From DAOTEJ01 sp035454085 (GTDB lineage: Bacteria; Pseudomonadota; Gammaproteobacteria; Burkholderiales; Burkholderiaceae_F), in assembly GCA_035454085.1 (NCBI GenBank), contig DAOTEJ010000059.1:1-17275 (forward strand): a stretch of DNA of 17,275 bases. Direction: 5' to 3'. Below, in pieces: positions 1 to 6,237 of the stretch. The notes under the pieces are model-generated. The model ran no database searches. It saw only the letters and a program-made list of their open reading frames with translations, and was not told the DNA's origin. Both the position numbers and the translations under genes were made by a program. How positions within the stretch are numbered: position 1 is the first letter of the stretch; every line of letters begins with the position of its first letter.

Positions 1-137
1 CCCCACAGGGCGCAGCGCAGATCGGCGTCGAGGTGCGCGCAGGGCACGCCCGCCGGCTTGCCATCGGGCATGCCCGGCAGCGGGCGGGTGATCGAAGGGG
101 CGATGCAGCAGGCGCCGCAGCCCGGGCGACAGTTCAT
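1..137 (-). CDS. YkgJ-family cysteine cluster protein, N-terminal part only (gene runs off the left edge)
   Basis: The reading frame opens with ATG at 135-137 on the minus strand and stays open for 45 codons to the window edge. The start reads MNCRPGCGACC, followed by IAPSITRPLPGMPDGKPAGVPC and then HLD with another Cys. This is the typical opening of the YkgJ/UPF0153 'zinc- or iron-chelating' family: cysteines at residues 3, 7, 10, 11, 33 and 42, with the conserved PGMP-GKPAGV stretch. The cysteines probably bind a metal or Fe-S cluster; the cellular role of the family is poorly known. A GGAAA about 4 bases upstream can serve as ribosome binding site. The gene lies directly after a terminator-like hairpin (144-177), so it probably has its own promoter or depends on readthrough. 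The family assignment is fairly secure; the C-terminal part is not visible. Confidence 0.82.
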   Translation of the reverse strand, partial: MNCRPGCGACCIAPSITRPLPGMPDGKPAGVPCAHLDADLRCALW

Positions 138-142
138 GAGTT

Positions 143-177
143 TCCAAGAAAACGGCGCGCCGCGATGGGCGCGCCGT
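143..177 (-). terminator. Rho-independent terminator after the META-domain gene
   Basis: A perfect 10-bp GC-rich inverted repeat (ACGGCGCGCC at 152-161 and GGCGCGCCGT at 168-177) encloses a 6-base loop. Read on the minus strand, the stem is followed at once by TTTTCTT. It lies about 20 bases past the stop of the lipoprotein gene, as expected for an intrinsic terminator. The T tract runs almost directly into the ribosome binding site of the next minus-strand gene. Confidence 0.75.
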
Positions 178-195
178 GTTCACCACCCGCGGGAC

Positions 196-609
196 CTACT
201 TGCAGTCGCCGGGCTTCTCGGGGGTGAGCTTGACCAGCGCCTTGTCGTCGGCGCTGTAGAAGGTGAGCGCATCGCCGTCGCGGCGCACGCCGCGGGTGCC
301 TTCGAGCACCTTGGTGAAGGCGGCGTCCTGGGCCATGAGGTCGGGCGCGCAGGCCTTGCGGGTGCTCGACACCGGGCCGAACTTGAGCTTGGTGCCGTCG
401 AGTTCGTAGACCGCGGTGTAGCGGTTGCAGCCCAGGTTGCCCGAGGCGCGCTGCGCGTCGATGAACTCGACGGTCGAGGGCATGGTGCAGGCCTTGCCGG
501 CCACGGTGTCGGCCTGCCAGCGGGTGCCGGACAGGCTGCCAGGCGCGCTGCCGGGCGTGGCGCAGGCGGAAAGAACAAGAACGGGCAGGGCGGCGAGCAG
601 CAGACGCAT
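196..609 (-). CDS. META/HslJ-domain lipoprotein
   Basis: 137 residues. The N-terminus MRLLLAALPVLVLSAC is a lipoprotein signal peptide with lipobox L-S-A-C (Cys16), so the mature protein should be a lipid-anchored envelope protein. The rest is one META domain of the HslJ type: an opening 'L.GTRW' strand near residues 27-31, the hallmark GCNRY at 60-64, and T-x-x-AC with Cys87. Four cysteines in the mature domain (41, 61, 87, 136) could form disulfides in the periplasm. E. coli HslJ is a heat-inducible lipoprotein linked to novobiocin resistance; the biochemical function of the domain is not established. The ATG at 607-609 has a GGAG about 7 bases upstream. The gene is 69 bp downstream of tldE on the same strand and is closed by the hairpin at 143-177. 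Confidence 0.85.
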   Translation of the reverse strand: MRLLLAALPVLVLSACATPGSAPGSLSGTRWQADTVAGKACTMPSTVEFIDAQRASGNLGCNRYTAVYELDGTKLKFGPVSSTRKACAPDLMAQDAAFTKVLEGTRGVRRDGDALTFYSADDKALVKLTPEKPGDCK

Positions 610-634
610 GACGGACTCCGTAAGTGGCAGGTTG

Positions 635-658
635 GCTGCGGCACGCCGTGGCCGCAGC
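635..658. other. GC-rich hairpin between tldE and the META gene
   Basis: GCTGCGG (635-641) and CCGCAGC (652-658) form a 7-bp perfect stem, and CAC/GTG can extend it around a 3-base loop with one bulged base. No T tract follows on the minus strand, so it is not a clear intrinsic terminator. It could be a pause site or mRNA-stabilising structure at the 3' end of the tldDE transcript. Confidence 0.35.
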
Positions 659-678
659 TTCCCCTCTAGGCTAGCGCA

Positions 679-2001
679 CTACAGCGTGTAGGTCATGCCG
701 GCGAGCAGGGCGCCGGGCACCCGCGTGCTGGCCAGGGAGCGCCCGCCGTAGGTGCTCGAGGACAGGATCCAGTCGGACTCGCGGGTCAGGGCCTCGAGTT
801 GCCCGCCCAGCAGGCGGTACGCGCTGTCGTCGAAGCGCATGACATTCAGCGGCGCGACGATCCGACCGTCCTCGACCCAGAAGCTGGCGAAGCGCGTCAT
901 GCCCGTGACGCGGCACGACGGCCGATCCGAGAAGTTCAAATAGTGCAGGTTCGACACGAACAGCCCGGTGCCCAGTGCCGCCAGCGCGTCCTCGGCGGGC
1001 AGGGTGCCGGAGCTCATCTCGAGCGAGCTGGCCCCCTCGTCGTCGCCCGCTCCATTGGCCTGCAGGCCGTACTCGCGCGCCGTGCGCGGGCTCACCAGGC
1101 TGCCGCAGTGGCGCCCGGCGCGCACCAGCGCCACTGCCGCGGGGCGCGTGAAGCCGGCGGCGTCGAACAGCGGCTCCAGGCCGCTGGCCGTGGCCTCGAC
1201 CAGGTCGACCTGGTCGGACAGGGCTTCCTCGCCCTCGACCAGCCGCTGGATGACGCTCTGCTTGGTGCGCTGGGCCTTGGCCGAGAAGCCGCCCCAGCTG
1301 AACATTGACACCAAGTCCTCCATCGCCGCCGGGGCGAGGTAGGTGCGGTACTCGCCCGGCGCGATGCTGCGCGCGGGCAGGCCGAGGTAGGGCAGTTGCT
1401 TGCGCGCCGCATCGATGCGGCGGCCGAGTTCGGCGGCGTCCCAACGCTCGCCGCCCCACAGCGTCTTCACCGCCTTGTCGGTGGCCTGATAGACCGAAAA
1501 GTCGAACAGGAAGGAGTCCACCTCGTGCCAGTGCCGCGCCCCGAGCGACGAGGCAAAGCCGCGCTGTGCCGGGCCGCTGGCGTAGATGCCCACGAGGTCG
1601 AGGTCGGCCGCTTCGCGGGTGACGGCCTCGATCGCTTCGGCGGCGGTGGGCAGGCGTCCGGTGCGCACCGTCTGGCTGGTGCTCGCCTCGGTGCTGTAGA
1701 GCAGATAGGGATCCTCGGGCAGCGAGTCGAGCGTGGCGCGCATCGCGGCGATCGCCTGCGCCAGCGCGGCGCGGTCTTCGGCGCTCTGGCCGCTGAGCGC
1801 GATCTCGGTGCAGTCGTGGCGCTGGCCCGAGATCAGGCGCACGGCGAGGCTCGCCTGGCGCACGTGGGTGGGCTGGCGCACGCGCGACTGGTTGAAGCGG
1901 ATGAAGTCGGTGGTCTCGCCGCTGTAGTTGAGAAGCAGCACTTCGGGGGCGCGCAGTTGCGCCTCGCCGTGGCTGGCCAGATCGTAGAAGTGGTCGCGCA
2001 T
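679..2001 (-). CDS. tldE: TldD/PmbA-family protein, TldE-like partner subunit
   Basis: 440 residues. It shows the general TldE/PmbA character: about the usual length (E. coli PmbA/TldE is 450 residues), no HExxxH motif, and a C-terminal half rich in short beta strands, including GTGLFVSNLHYLNFSDRPSC, TGMTRFASFWVEDGRIV, and an ending in LLAGMTYTL. In characterised TldD/TldE heterodimers this subunit lacks zinc and shapes the chamber and substrate access, while TldD carries the active site. Known roles are proteolysis of unfolded peptides, CcdA antitoxin turnover and maturation of azole-modified microcins. The ATG at 1999-2001 lies 19 bases after the tldD stop, so the two are surely co-transcribed. 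No strong ribosome binding site is visible, which suggests translational coupling. The sequence is not a close match to the standard PmbA as I know it, so this looks like the partner of the variant TldD beside it. Confidence 0.82.
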   Translation of the reverse strand: MRDHFYDLASHGEAQLRAPEVLLLNYSGETTDFIRFNQSRVRQPTHVRQASLAVRLISGQRHDCTEIALSGQSAEDRAALAQAIAAMRATLDSLPEDPYLLYSTEASTSQTVRTGRLPTAAEAIEAVTREAADLDLVGIYASGPAQRGFASSLGARHWHEVDSFLFDFSVYQATDKAVKTLWGGERWDAAELGRRIDAARKQLPYLGLPARSIAPGEYRTYLAPAAMEDLVSMFSWGGFSAKAQRTKQSVIQRLVEGEEALSDQVDLVEATASGLEPLFDAAGFTRPAAVALVRAGRHCGSLVSPRTAREYGLQANGAGDDEGASSLEMSSGTLPAEDALAALGTGLFVSNLHYLNFSDRPSCRVTGMTRFASFWVEDGRIVAPLNVMRFDDSAYRLLGGQLEALTRESDWILSSSTYGGRSLASTRVPGALLAGMTYTL

Positions 2002-2020
2002 GAGGGTGTCGGACGGATGC

Positions 2021-3481
2021 TCAGCGCGCCGCGCCGAAGACGTCGATGTTCGTGAACTTGCAGGGCGGGCTAGCGTGGCCCACGCGGATCACCTGGTTGG
2101 GCTCGCCCTTGCCGCAATAGGGCGTGCCCATGACCTCGGTGGTCTCGGGCCCGCCCACCATGGCGAGCGAGCGCCAGAAAGTGGCCGACACGCCGCGGTA
2201 GTTGGGGTTGCGCACCACCTCGGCGAGCTGGCCCCCGCGGATGCGCTGACCCATCTCGCAGCCGAACTGGAACTTGTTGCGGCTGTCGTCGATCGACCAG
2301 GACACGTTGGTCCTCATGAGCACGCCGTCGTCGATCGAGGCGATCATCTCGTCGAGCGAGCTCGTGCCTGCCTCGAGGTTGAGATTGCTCATGCGGTCGA
2401 TCGGCGGGCGGTTCCAGGAGCAGGCGCGCGTGGTCGCCACGCCCTCGATGCCGGCGCGGTGGGCGCGGGCGCGCTGCTGGGACGTGGCGCCGCCCAGTGG
2501 GCGCTCCAGCCGGCCGGCGCGGATCAGGTACTCGCGCTGCGCCGGGCTGCCCTCGTCGTCGAAGGCAAAGCTCGCGAACTCGGCCTCGCGGCCCGGGTCG
2601 TAGGTGACGTTGAGCAGCTCCGAGCCGTACTGGTAGTGGCCGAACATGTCGAGCGTGACAAAGCTCGTGCCCGCGTAGTTGCGCTCGTCGCCCAGGATCC
2701 GGTCGAGCTCGAGCGGATGGCCGATCGACTCGTGGATCTGCAGCATCATCTGGTCGGGCATGAGGATCACGTCCATCGTGCCCGAGGGGCAGTTGGGTGC
2801 GGTGATCAGCTGCAGCGCCTCCTCGGCGGTGCGCTCGCCCGAGCCGGCGAAGCCGGCACGCTCCAGCACCTCGAGCCCGCCCTGCTGGCAGAAGCCGTTG
2901 TAGCGCCCGCCCCAGGAGCGCACCTGCGTGAGCCCGGCGTGGTGCGCCACCACGTGCAGGCTGGGAATGGTGAAGTCGAAGCTTTGCTCGAGCTCGCCGC
3001 CGTCGGCGGTCACGGTGAGCTGGCGGCTGCGGATCGTCCACAGGCTCGCGGCCCAGTCGACGATGCGTGCGTCTCGCCTGCACGCCCGCGACTCGCGCAT
3101 CAGCAGTTCGATGCGCTCGGCCTTGGACAGTGCCAGCGGCTGACGCGTGGGCGAGCGGTAGGTGCCGCGCGCCGGGGCCAGCGCCGGGCGCTCGCCGCGG
3201 AAGACGCTGCGGCCTCGTGCCAGTCTGGCCAGCTGTGTTGCGCTGCCGATCGCCGTGCGCAGCCCTTCGTCAGACAGGTCGCTGGTGGCCGCGTAGCCCA
3301 GGCCGTCGCCGTCGACTACGGTGATCATGCCGCCGCGGTCCAGACTGGTCTGGCCCGGCTCCGGCACGTCCTGGCGCACGGCACTGACTTCAGAGACTTC
3401 TTCGACCACGCGCAGCGCGCAGTGGTCCACGGCGGGGGCCAGGGCGCGCAGGCGGGCGCCCAGGGAGTCGAGCGAGTTCAT
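2021..3481 (-). CDS. tldD: TldD-family zinc metalloprotease, catalytic subunit
   Basis: 486 residues from the ATG at 3479-3481 (E. coli TldD is 481). The metal-binding motif is HESIGH (His250, Glu251, His255), followed by PLELDRILGDERNYAG. The third zinc ligand expected in the family is Cys456 in PYCGKGEPNQ near the C-terminus. All catalytic residues are therefore present. Canonical proteobacterial TldD has HEAVGH followed by GLEGD, so this protein belongs to a different branch. A TTG at 3518-3520 would add 13 residues, but it has no ribosome binding site; the chosen ATG also has only a weak one. tldE follows 19 bases downstream, so the heterodimer is encoded as one unit. A -10-like TAGAAT lies about 55 bp upstream at 3535-3540. 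Probable function is an endoprotease acting on unfolded or modified peptides in the cytoplasm. The substrate is unknown, and I see no precursor peptide gene alongside. Confidence 0.88.
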   Translation of the reverse strand: MNSLDSLGARLRALAPAVDHCALRVVEEVSEVSAVRQDVPEPGQTSLDRGGMITVVDGDGLGYAATSDLSDEGLRTAIGSATQLARLARGRSVFRGERPALAPARGTYRSPTRQPLALSKAERIELLMRESRACRRDARIVDWAASLWTIRSRQLTVTADGGELEQSFDFTIPSLHVVAHHAGLTQVRSWGGRYNGFCQQGGLEVLERAGFAGSGERTAEEALQLITAPNCPSGTMDVILMPDQMMLQIHESIGHPLELDRILGDERNYAGTSFVTLDMFGHYQYGSELLNVTYDPGREAEFASFAFDDEGSPAQREYLIRAGRLERPLGGATSQQRARAHRAGIEGVATTRACSWNRPPIDRMSNLNLEAGTSSLDEMIASIDDGVLMRTNVSWSIDDSRNKFQFGCEMGQRIRGGQLAEVVRNPNYRGVSATFWRSLAMVGGPETTEVMGTPYCGKGEPNQVIRVGHASPPCKFTNIDVFGAAR

Positions 3482-3534
3482 GGTCGTTCGTGGCCGGTCC
3501 GCCTCGTGGGCGCCCGGCAAGGGAGGGGTGGCGC

Positions 3535-3540
3535 ATTCTA
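3535..3540 (-). promoter_or_regulatory. Possible -10 element for tldD-tldE
   Basis: TAGAAT read on the minus strand matches the sigma-70 -10 consensus at 5 of 6 positions and lies about 54 bases before the chosen tldD ATG. It is an AT island in very GC-rich DNA, in the divergent gap between tldD and the plus-strand isochorismatase-like gene. I see no convincing -35 at the right spacing, so this is tentative. Confidence 0.35.
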
Positions 3541-3595
3541 GTCATGCGCCAGGGCGCCGGGTATCGTTCGTGCCTCACTCCCCCAAGGATTTGGC

Positions 3596-4309
3596 ATGGA
3601 CGACAAGACGAGCCTGGGCATTGCCCGCGAAGAGATCGACCGCCTGAGCCCTGCGCTCGCGGTGGATCGGCGCGGTTTCATCAAGACCTCGCTGGGCGCG
3701 GGTTCCCTGGCGGCCCTCGTGATGGGCCTGATGTTGCCGCTCGGCGTGATGGCGAAGAACATCGTCGAGGAGTGGGGCGAAGTCAAAGCGCCTGCCGCTC
3801 CCGAACTCAAGGCAGTCAAGCTCGATCCCAAGGACACGGCAGTGCTCGTGCTCGACATCGTCAAGCAGCTTTGCTCGCCGCGACCGCGCTGCGTGGCGGC
3901 GCTGCCTCGTGCGCAGGCGCTCCTCGAGCGAGCGCGCCAAGCGGGCGTACCCGTGGTCTACAGCCTCGCCGCCGGACAGGCCATCGCCGACGTCCTGCCC
4001 GAAGTGGCGCCGCGTCCAGGCGAACCGGCCGTCTCTTCGGGGCCCGACAAGTTCATGAACACGGAGTTGGAGAAGATCCTGCGTGACAAGGGGATCAAGA
4101 CCGTGGTGGTGATGGGCACAGCGGCCGAAGGCGCGGTGCTCAACACGGCGGCGGGTGCGGCCCTGCGTGGCTTCAAGGTAGTCGTCCCCGTAGACCTGAT
4201 CGCCTCCGTGAATCCTTACTCGGAGCAGTACACGGTCTGGCATCTGGGGAACTCCCCTCGCGTCGGTCCCCAGGTAACGCTGAGCCGCTCCGACCTCGTA
4301 AGCTTTTAG
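3596..4309 (+). CDS. Tat-exported isochorismatase/cysteine-hydrolase-fold protein without the family cysteine
   Basis: 237 residues. The N-terminus carries a twin-arginine motif, DRRGFIK (Arg25-Arg26), then a hydrophobic stretch ending near VMA, so it should be folded in the cytoplasm and exported by Tat. Residues from about 75 on form an isochorismatase-like fold. TAVLVLDIV supplies the expected Asp87, and SGPDKFMNTELEKIL the expected Lys152. In the third motif, VMGTAAEGAVLNTA, the position normally held by the catalytic Cys is Ala180. True isochorismatases (EntB, PhzD) have Gly there, so loss of Cys does not by itself mean an inactive protein. Substrate is unknown. The ATG has AAGGA about 8 bases upstream. 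The next gene downstream shares the signal motif. Fold assignment is good; function is open. Confidence 0.8.
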   Translation: MDDKTSLGIAREEIDRLSPALAVDRRGFIKTSLGAGSLAALVMGLMLPLGVMAKNIVEEWGEVKAPAAPELKAVKLDPKDTAVLVLDIVKQLCSPRPRCVAALPRAQALLERARQAGVPVVYSLAAGQAIADVLPEVAPRPGEPAVSSGPDKFMNTELEKILRDKGIKTVVVMGTAAEGAVLNTAAGAALRGFKVVVPVDLIASVNPYSEQYTVWHLGNSPRVGPQVTLSRSDLVSF

Positions 4310-4322
4310 GTAGGTCGGAGCG
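4286..4322 (+). repeat. Inverted repeat spanning the stop codon of the isochorismatase-like gene
   Basis: CGCTCCGACCT (4286-4296) and AGGTCGGAGCG (4312-4322) are perfect 11-bp complements around a 15-base loop that contains the gene's TAG stop (4307-4309). No T run follows the stem, though the loop holds TTTT. It may act as an mRNA 3'-end stabiliser or a weak terminator between the two Tat-protein genes. Confidence 0.6.
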
Positions 4323-4331
4323 CGGCGTGTC

Positions 4332-4360
4332 GGCGCCCGCGGGCGTCCCCAGCGGGCGCC
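4332..4360 (+). repeat. Second inverted repeat between the two Tat-protein genes
   Basis: GGCGCCCGC (4332-4340) and GCGGGCGCC (4352-4360) form a perfect 9-bp stem with an 11-base loop, only 9 bases beyond the previous hairpin. No T tract follows. The remaining leader up to the dienelactone hydrolase ribosome binding site (about 4361-4475) shows nothing I can name. Confidence 0.5.
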
Positions 4361-4488
4361 CCGGCGCGCTAGCGCTCGTCCCCGTCAAGGTTTCCACCCC
4401 ATCACACCGCCGAGAGGGCGGTCGCCGAGGCCGGCCCACGAGTGGCCTCGGTTTCGCTCTTCACACTTTCGAGCCAGGAGTACCGTCA

Positions 4489-5361
4489 ATGCCGCAGGAC
4501 GCCGCGACCGGGCGCATGGACTGGCTTGCTCTTGGGAGCACGTCTTCCCGGCGGGGTTTCGTGAAGACCTCCTTGGGTGCTGGCTTCGCCGCTGCCGTGC
4601 TGCCAGTGGTAGGTGAATCCAAGATCCACACGACTAGCGTCGGCATCGACAGTGGCGAGTCGGGCATTCCGGTGCCCGGCGGCACGGTGCCCGTGTTCTG
4701 GGCCAAGCCGGCGGGCAAGACGGGGCTGCCGGTCGTGCTGGTGGTGCAGGAGATCTTCGGCGTGCACGAGCACATCAAGGACGTGACCCGGCGCCTGGCC
4801 AAGCTGGGCTACCTGGCCGTGGCCCCCGAGCTCTACGCGCGCCAGGGCGACCCGAGCAAGGTCACCGAGGTCGCCGCGCTCATCAAGGACATCGTCGCCA
4901 AGGTGCCTGACGCCCAGGTCATGGCCGACCTTGACGCCACCGCGGCCTGGGCCGCGAAAAATGGTGGCGGCGGCAAGCTCGGCATCACCGGTTTCTGCTG
5001 GGGCGGGCGCATCGTGTGGATGTACGCCGCGCACAACCCCAAGGTGGCCGCGGGCGTGGCCTGGTACGGTCCCGTGGCGCGCGCCTATTACCCCGGCGAC
5101 AAGACGGCCCTCGAAGTCGCGGGCCAGATCAAGGCGCCGATTCTTGGTCTGTACGGCGCGGCCGACGGCGGCATCCCCAACGACACGGTCGAGAAGATGC
5201 GCGAGGCGCTCAAGGCCGCGGGCAACACCGCGAGCGAGATCCTGCTCTACCCCGACACGCCGCACGCCTTCCACGCCGACTACCGGCCCAGCTACCGCAA
5301 GGAGCAGGCCGAGGACGGCTGGAAGCGCCTCTCGTCCTGGTTCCACCGCTACCTCGGTTAA
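4489..5361 (+). CDS. Tat-exported dienelactone hydrolase family protein
   Basis: 290 residues from the ATG at 4489-4491, preceded by AGGAG with 8-base spacing. An open frame continues upstream to a GTG at 4327 but has no ribosome binding site there, and the added residues look non-coding. The N-terminus has the Tat motif SRRGFVK (Arg21-Arg22) and then a hydrophobic segment, so the enzyme should be periplasmic. The alpha/beta-hydrolase core shows the dienelactone hydrolase triad: Cys170 in GFCWGGR, Asp226 in GLYGAADGGIPND, and His259 in TPHAFH. Glu88 in VVQEIFGVHEHI is the residue that contacts the nucleophile in the family. It should hydrolyse lactones or esters. The true substrate is not predictable, since most family members outside catechol operons are not carboxymethylenebutenolidases. 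The signal is nearly the same as in the gene before it, and a hairpin (5384-5403) follows the stop. Confidence 0.88.
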   Translation: MPQDAATGRMDWLALGSTSSRRGFVKTSLGAGFAAAVLPVVGESKIHTTSVGIDSGESGIPVPGGTVPVFWAKPAGKTGLPVVLVVQEIFGVHEHIKDVTRRLAKLGYLAVAPELYARQGDPSKVTEVAALIKDIVAKVPDAQVMADLDATAAWAAKNGGGGKLGITGFCWGGRIVWMYAAHNPKVAAGVAWYGPVARAYYPGDKTALEVAGQIKAPILGLYGAADGGIPNDTVEKMREALKAAGNTASEILLYPDTPHAFHADYRPSYRKEQAEDGWKRLSSWFHRYLG

Positions 5362-5383
5362 GCTTGTCCGACGGTCACACCAC

Positions 5384-5403
5384 AAGGGCCCTGCGGGGCC
5401 CTT
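5384..5403 (+). terminator. Terminator-like hairpin directly before the ZIP transporter start codon
   Basis: AAGGGCCC (5384-5391) and GGGCCCTT (5396-5403) form a perfect 8-bp stem with a TGCG tetraloop, followed by CTTC and then the ATG at 5408. It looks like an intrinsic terminator for the dienelactone hydrolase gene, although the tail is pyrimidine-rich rather than a pure T tract. Its 3' arm holds the only G-rich stretch that could serve as ribosome binding site for the next gene. Confidence 0.6.
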
Positions 5404-5407
5404 CTTC

Positions 5408-6187
5408 ATGAGCACGCTCACAGCCATCGTCGTCGCCAATCTGCTGGGCACCGTGCTGTCGATCGCGCTGGCGGCCTTCCTGAGCTTTCGCTGGCTCGCG
5501 GGCCTGGTCGACAAGCTGGTGTGCGTGTCGGCCGGCCTGCTGCTGACGGTGGCCTTCACCCACCTGCTGCCCGAGGCCTTCCACAGCGAGGCCGACGCGG
5601 GGACCCTGGGCTGGGTGCTGCTCGCCTCGGTGCTCGGCTTCTTCCTGCTCGAGAAGGCGGCGCTGATCCATCACACGCACCACCACGAGGGCGACGCGCA
5701 CCACCACAGCCACGGCCACGATGCGCACGAGGCCGGGCGGGGCGGCCTGCCCATCCTGATTGGCGACGCTTTCCACAACTTCGCCGACGGCGTGCTCATC
5801 GCCAGCGCCTTTCTGGCCGACGCGCGCCTGGGCTGGATCGCCACCCTGGCGGTGATGGCCCACGAGATCCCCCACGAGGTGGGCGACTTCATGATCCTGC
5901 TCAACGCCGGCTTCACCAAGCGGCGCGCCTTCGTGTTCAACCTGCTCTCGGGGATGAGCGCCGTGGTGGGTGGCGTGGTCGGCTACTTCCTGATCGACAC
6001 GGTGCAAGGACTGCTGCCCTACGCCCTGGCGGTGGCGGCGGCAAGCTTCATCTACATCGCGCTGTCGGATCTGCTGCCAGAGATGATGCGGCGCACTTCG
6101 CTGGCGCACTCGCTGCCGCAGGTGGCCTACATCGCCGCCGGCGTGGCGCTCGCGGCGCTGGTCACCAGCCTGATGCACGCGCACTGA
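5408..6187 (+). CDS. ZIP-family divalent metal transporter
   Basis: 259 residues. Hydrophobic segments lie at roughly 5-25, 32-53, 66-86, 115-135, 142-165, 175-198, 202-222 and 238-256, fitting the eight-helix ZIP topology. Transport-site motifs are HNFADG (His123, Asn124, Asp127) in helix 4 and HEIPHEVGD (His152, Glu153, His156, Glu157) in helix 5. Between helices 3 and 4 is a loop with about a dozen histidines (residues 88-107), typical of Zn2+/Fe2+ ZIP carriers. It should import zinc or another divalent cation across the inner membrane; the exact metal cannot be read from sequence. No other in-frame start codon exists between the preceding gene's stop and 5408, so the start is firm. There is no free ribosome binding site, because the hairpin at 5384-5403 ends 4 bases before the ATG. 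Confidence 0.9.
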   Translation: MSTLTAIVVANLLGTVLSIALAAFLSFRWLAGLVDKLVCVSAGLLLTVAFTHLLPEAFHSEADAGTLGWVLLASVLGFFLLEKAALIHHTHHHEGDAHHHSHGHDAHEAGRGGLPILIGDAFHNFADGVLIASAFLADARLGWIATLAVMAHEIPHEVGDFMILLNAGFTKRRAFVFNLLSGMSAVVGGVVGYFLIDTVQGLLPYALAVAAASFIYIALSDLLPEMMRRTSLAHSLPQVAYIAAGVALAALVTSLMHAH

Positions 6188-6237
6188 GGGGGCGCGCGCG
6201 GGGCCTCCGCCCGGCACGGCGCGGGCTTGCGGCAGCG

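Noticed and set aside
2000..3541. Plus-strand open frame of 513 codons antisense to tldD
   Set aside because: tldD carries complete catalytic motifs; the antisense frame has none.
610..3600. Search for a small precursor peptide near tldDE
   Set aside because: No Cys/Ser/Thr/Gly-rich short open frame with a ribosome binding site was seen in the gaps on either side, so a local modified-peptide cluster is not supported.
4327..4488. Upstream extension of the dienelactone hydrolase by 54 residues (GTG start)
   Set aside because: It would place the Tat motif deep inside the protein, lacks a ribosome binding site and covers a hairpin, whereas the ATG at 4489 has AGGAG at ideal spacing.
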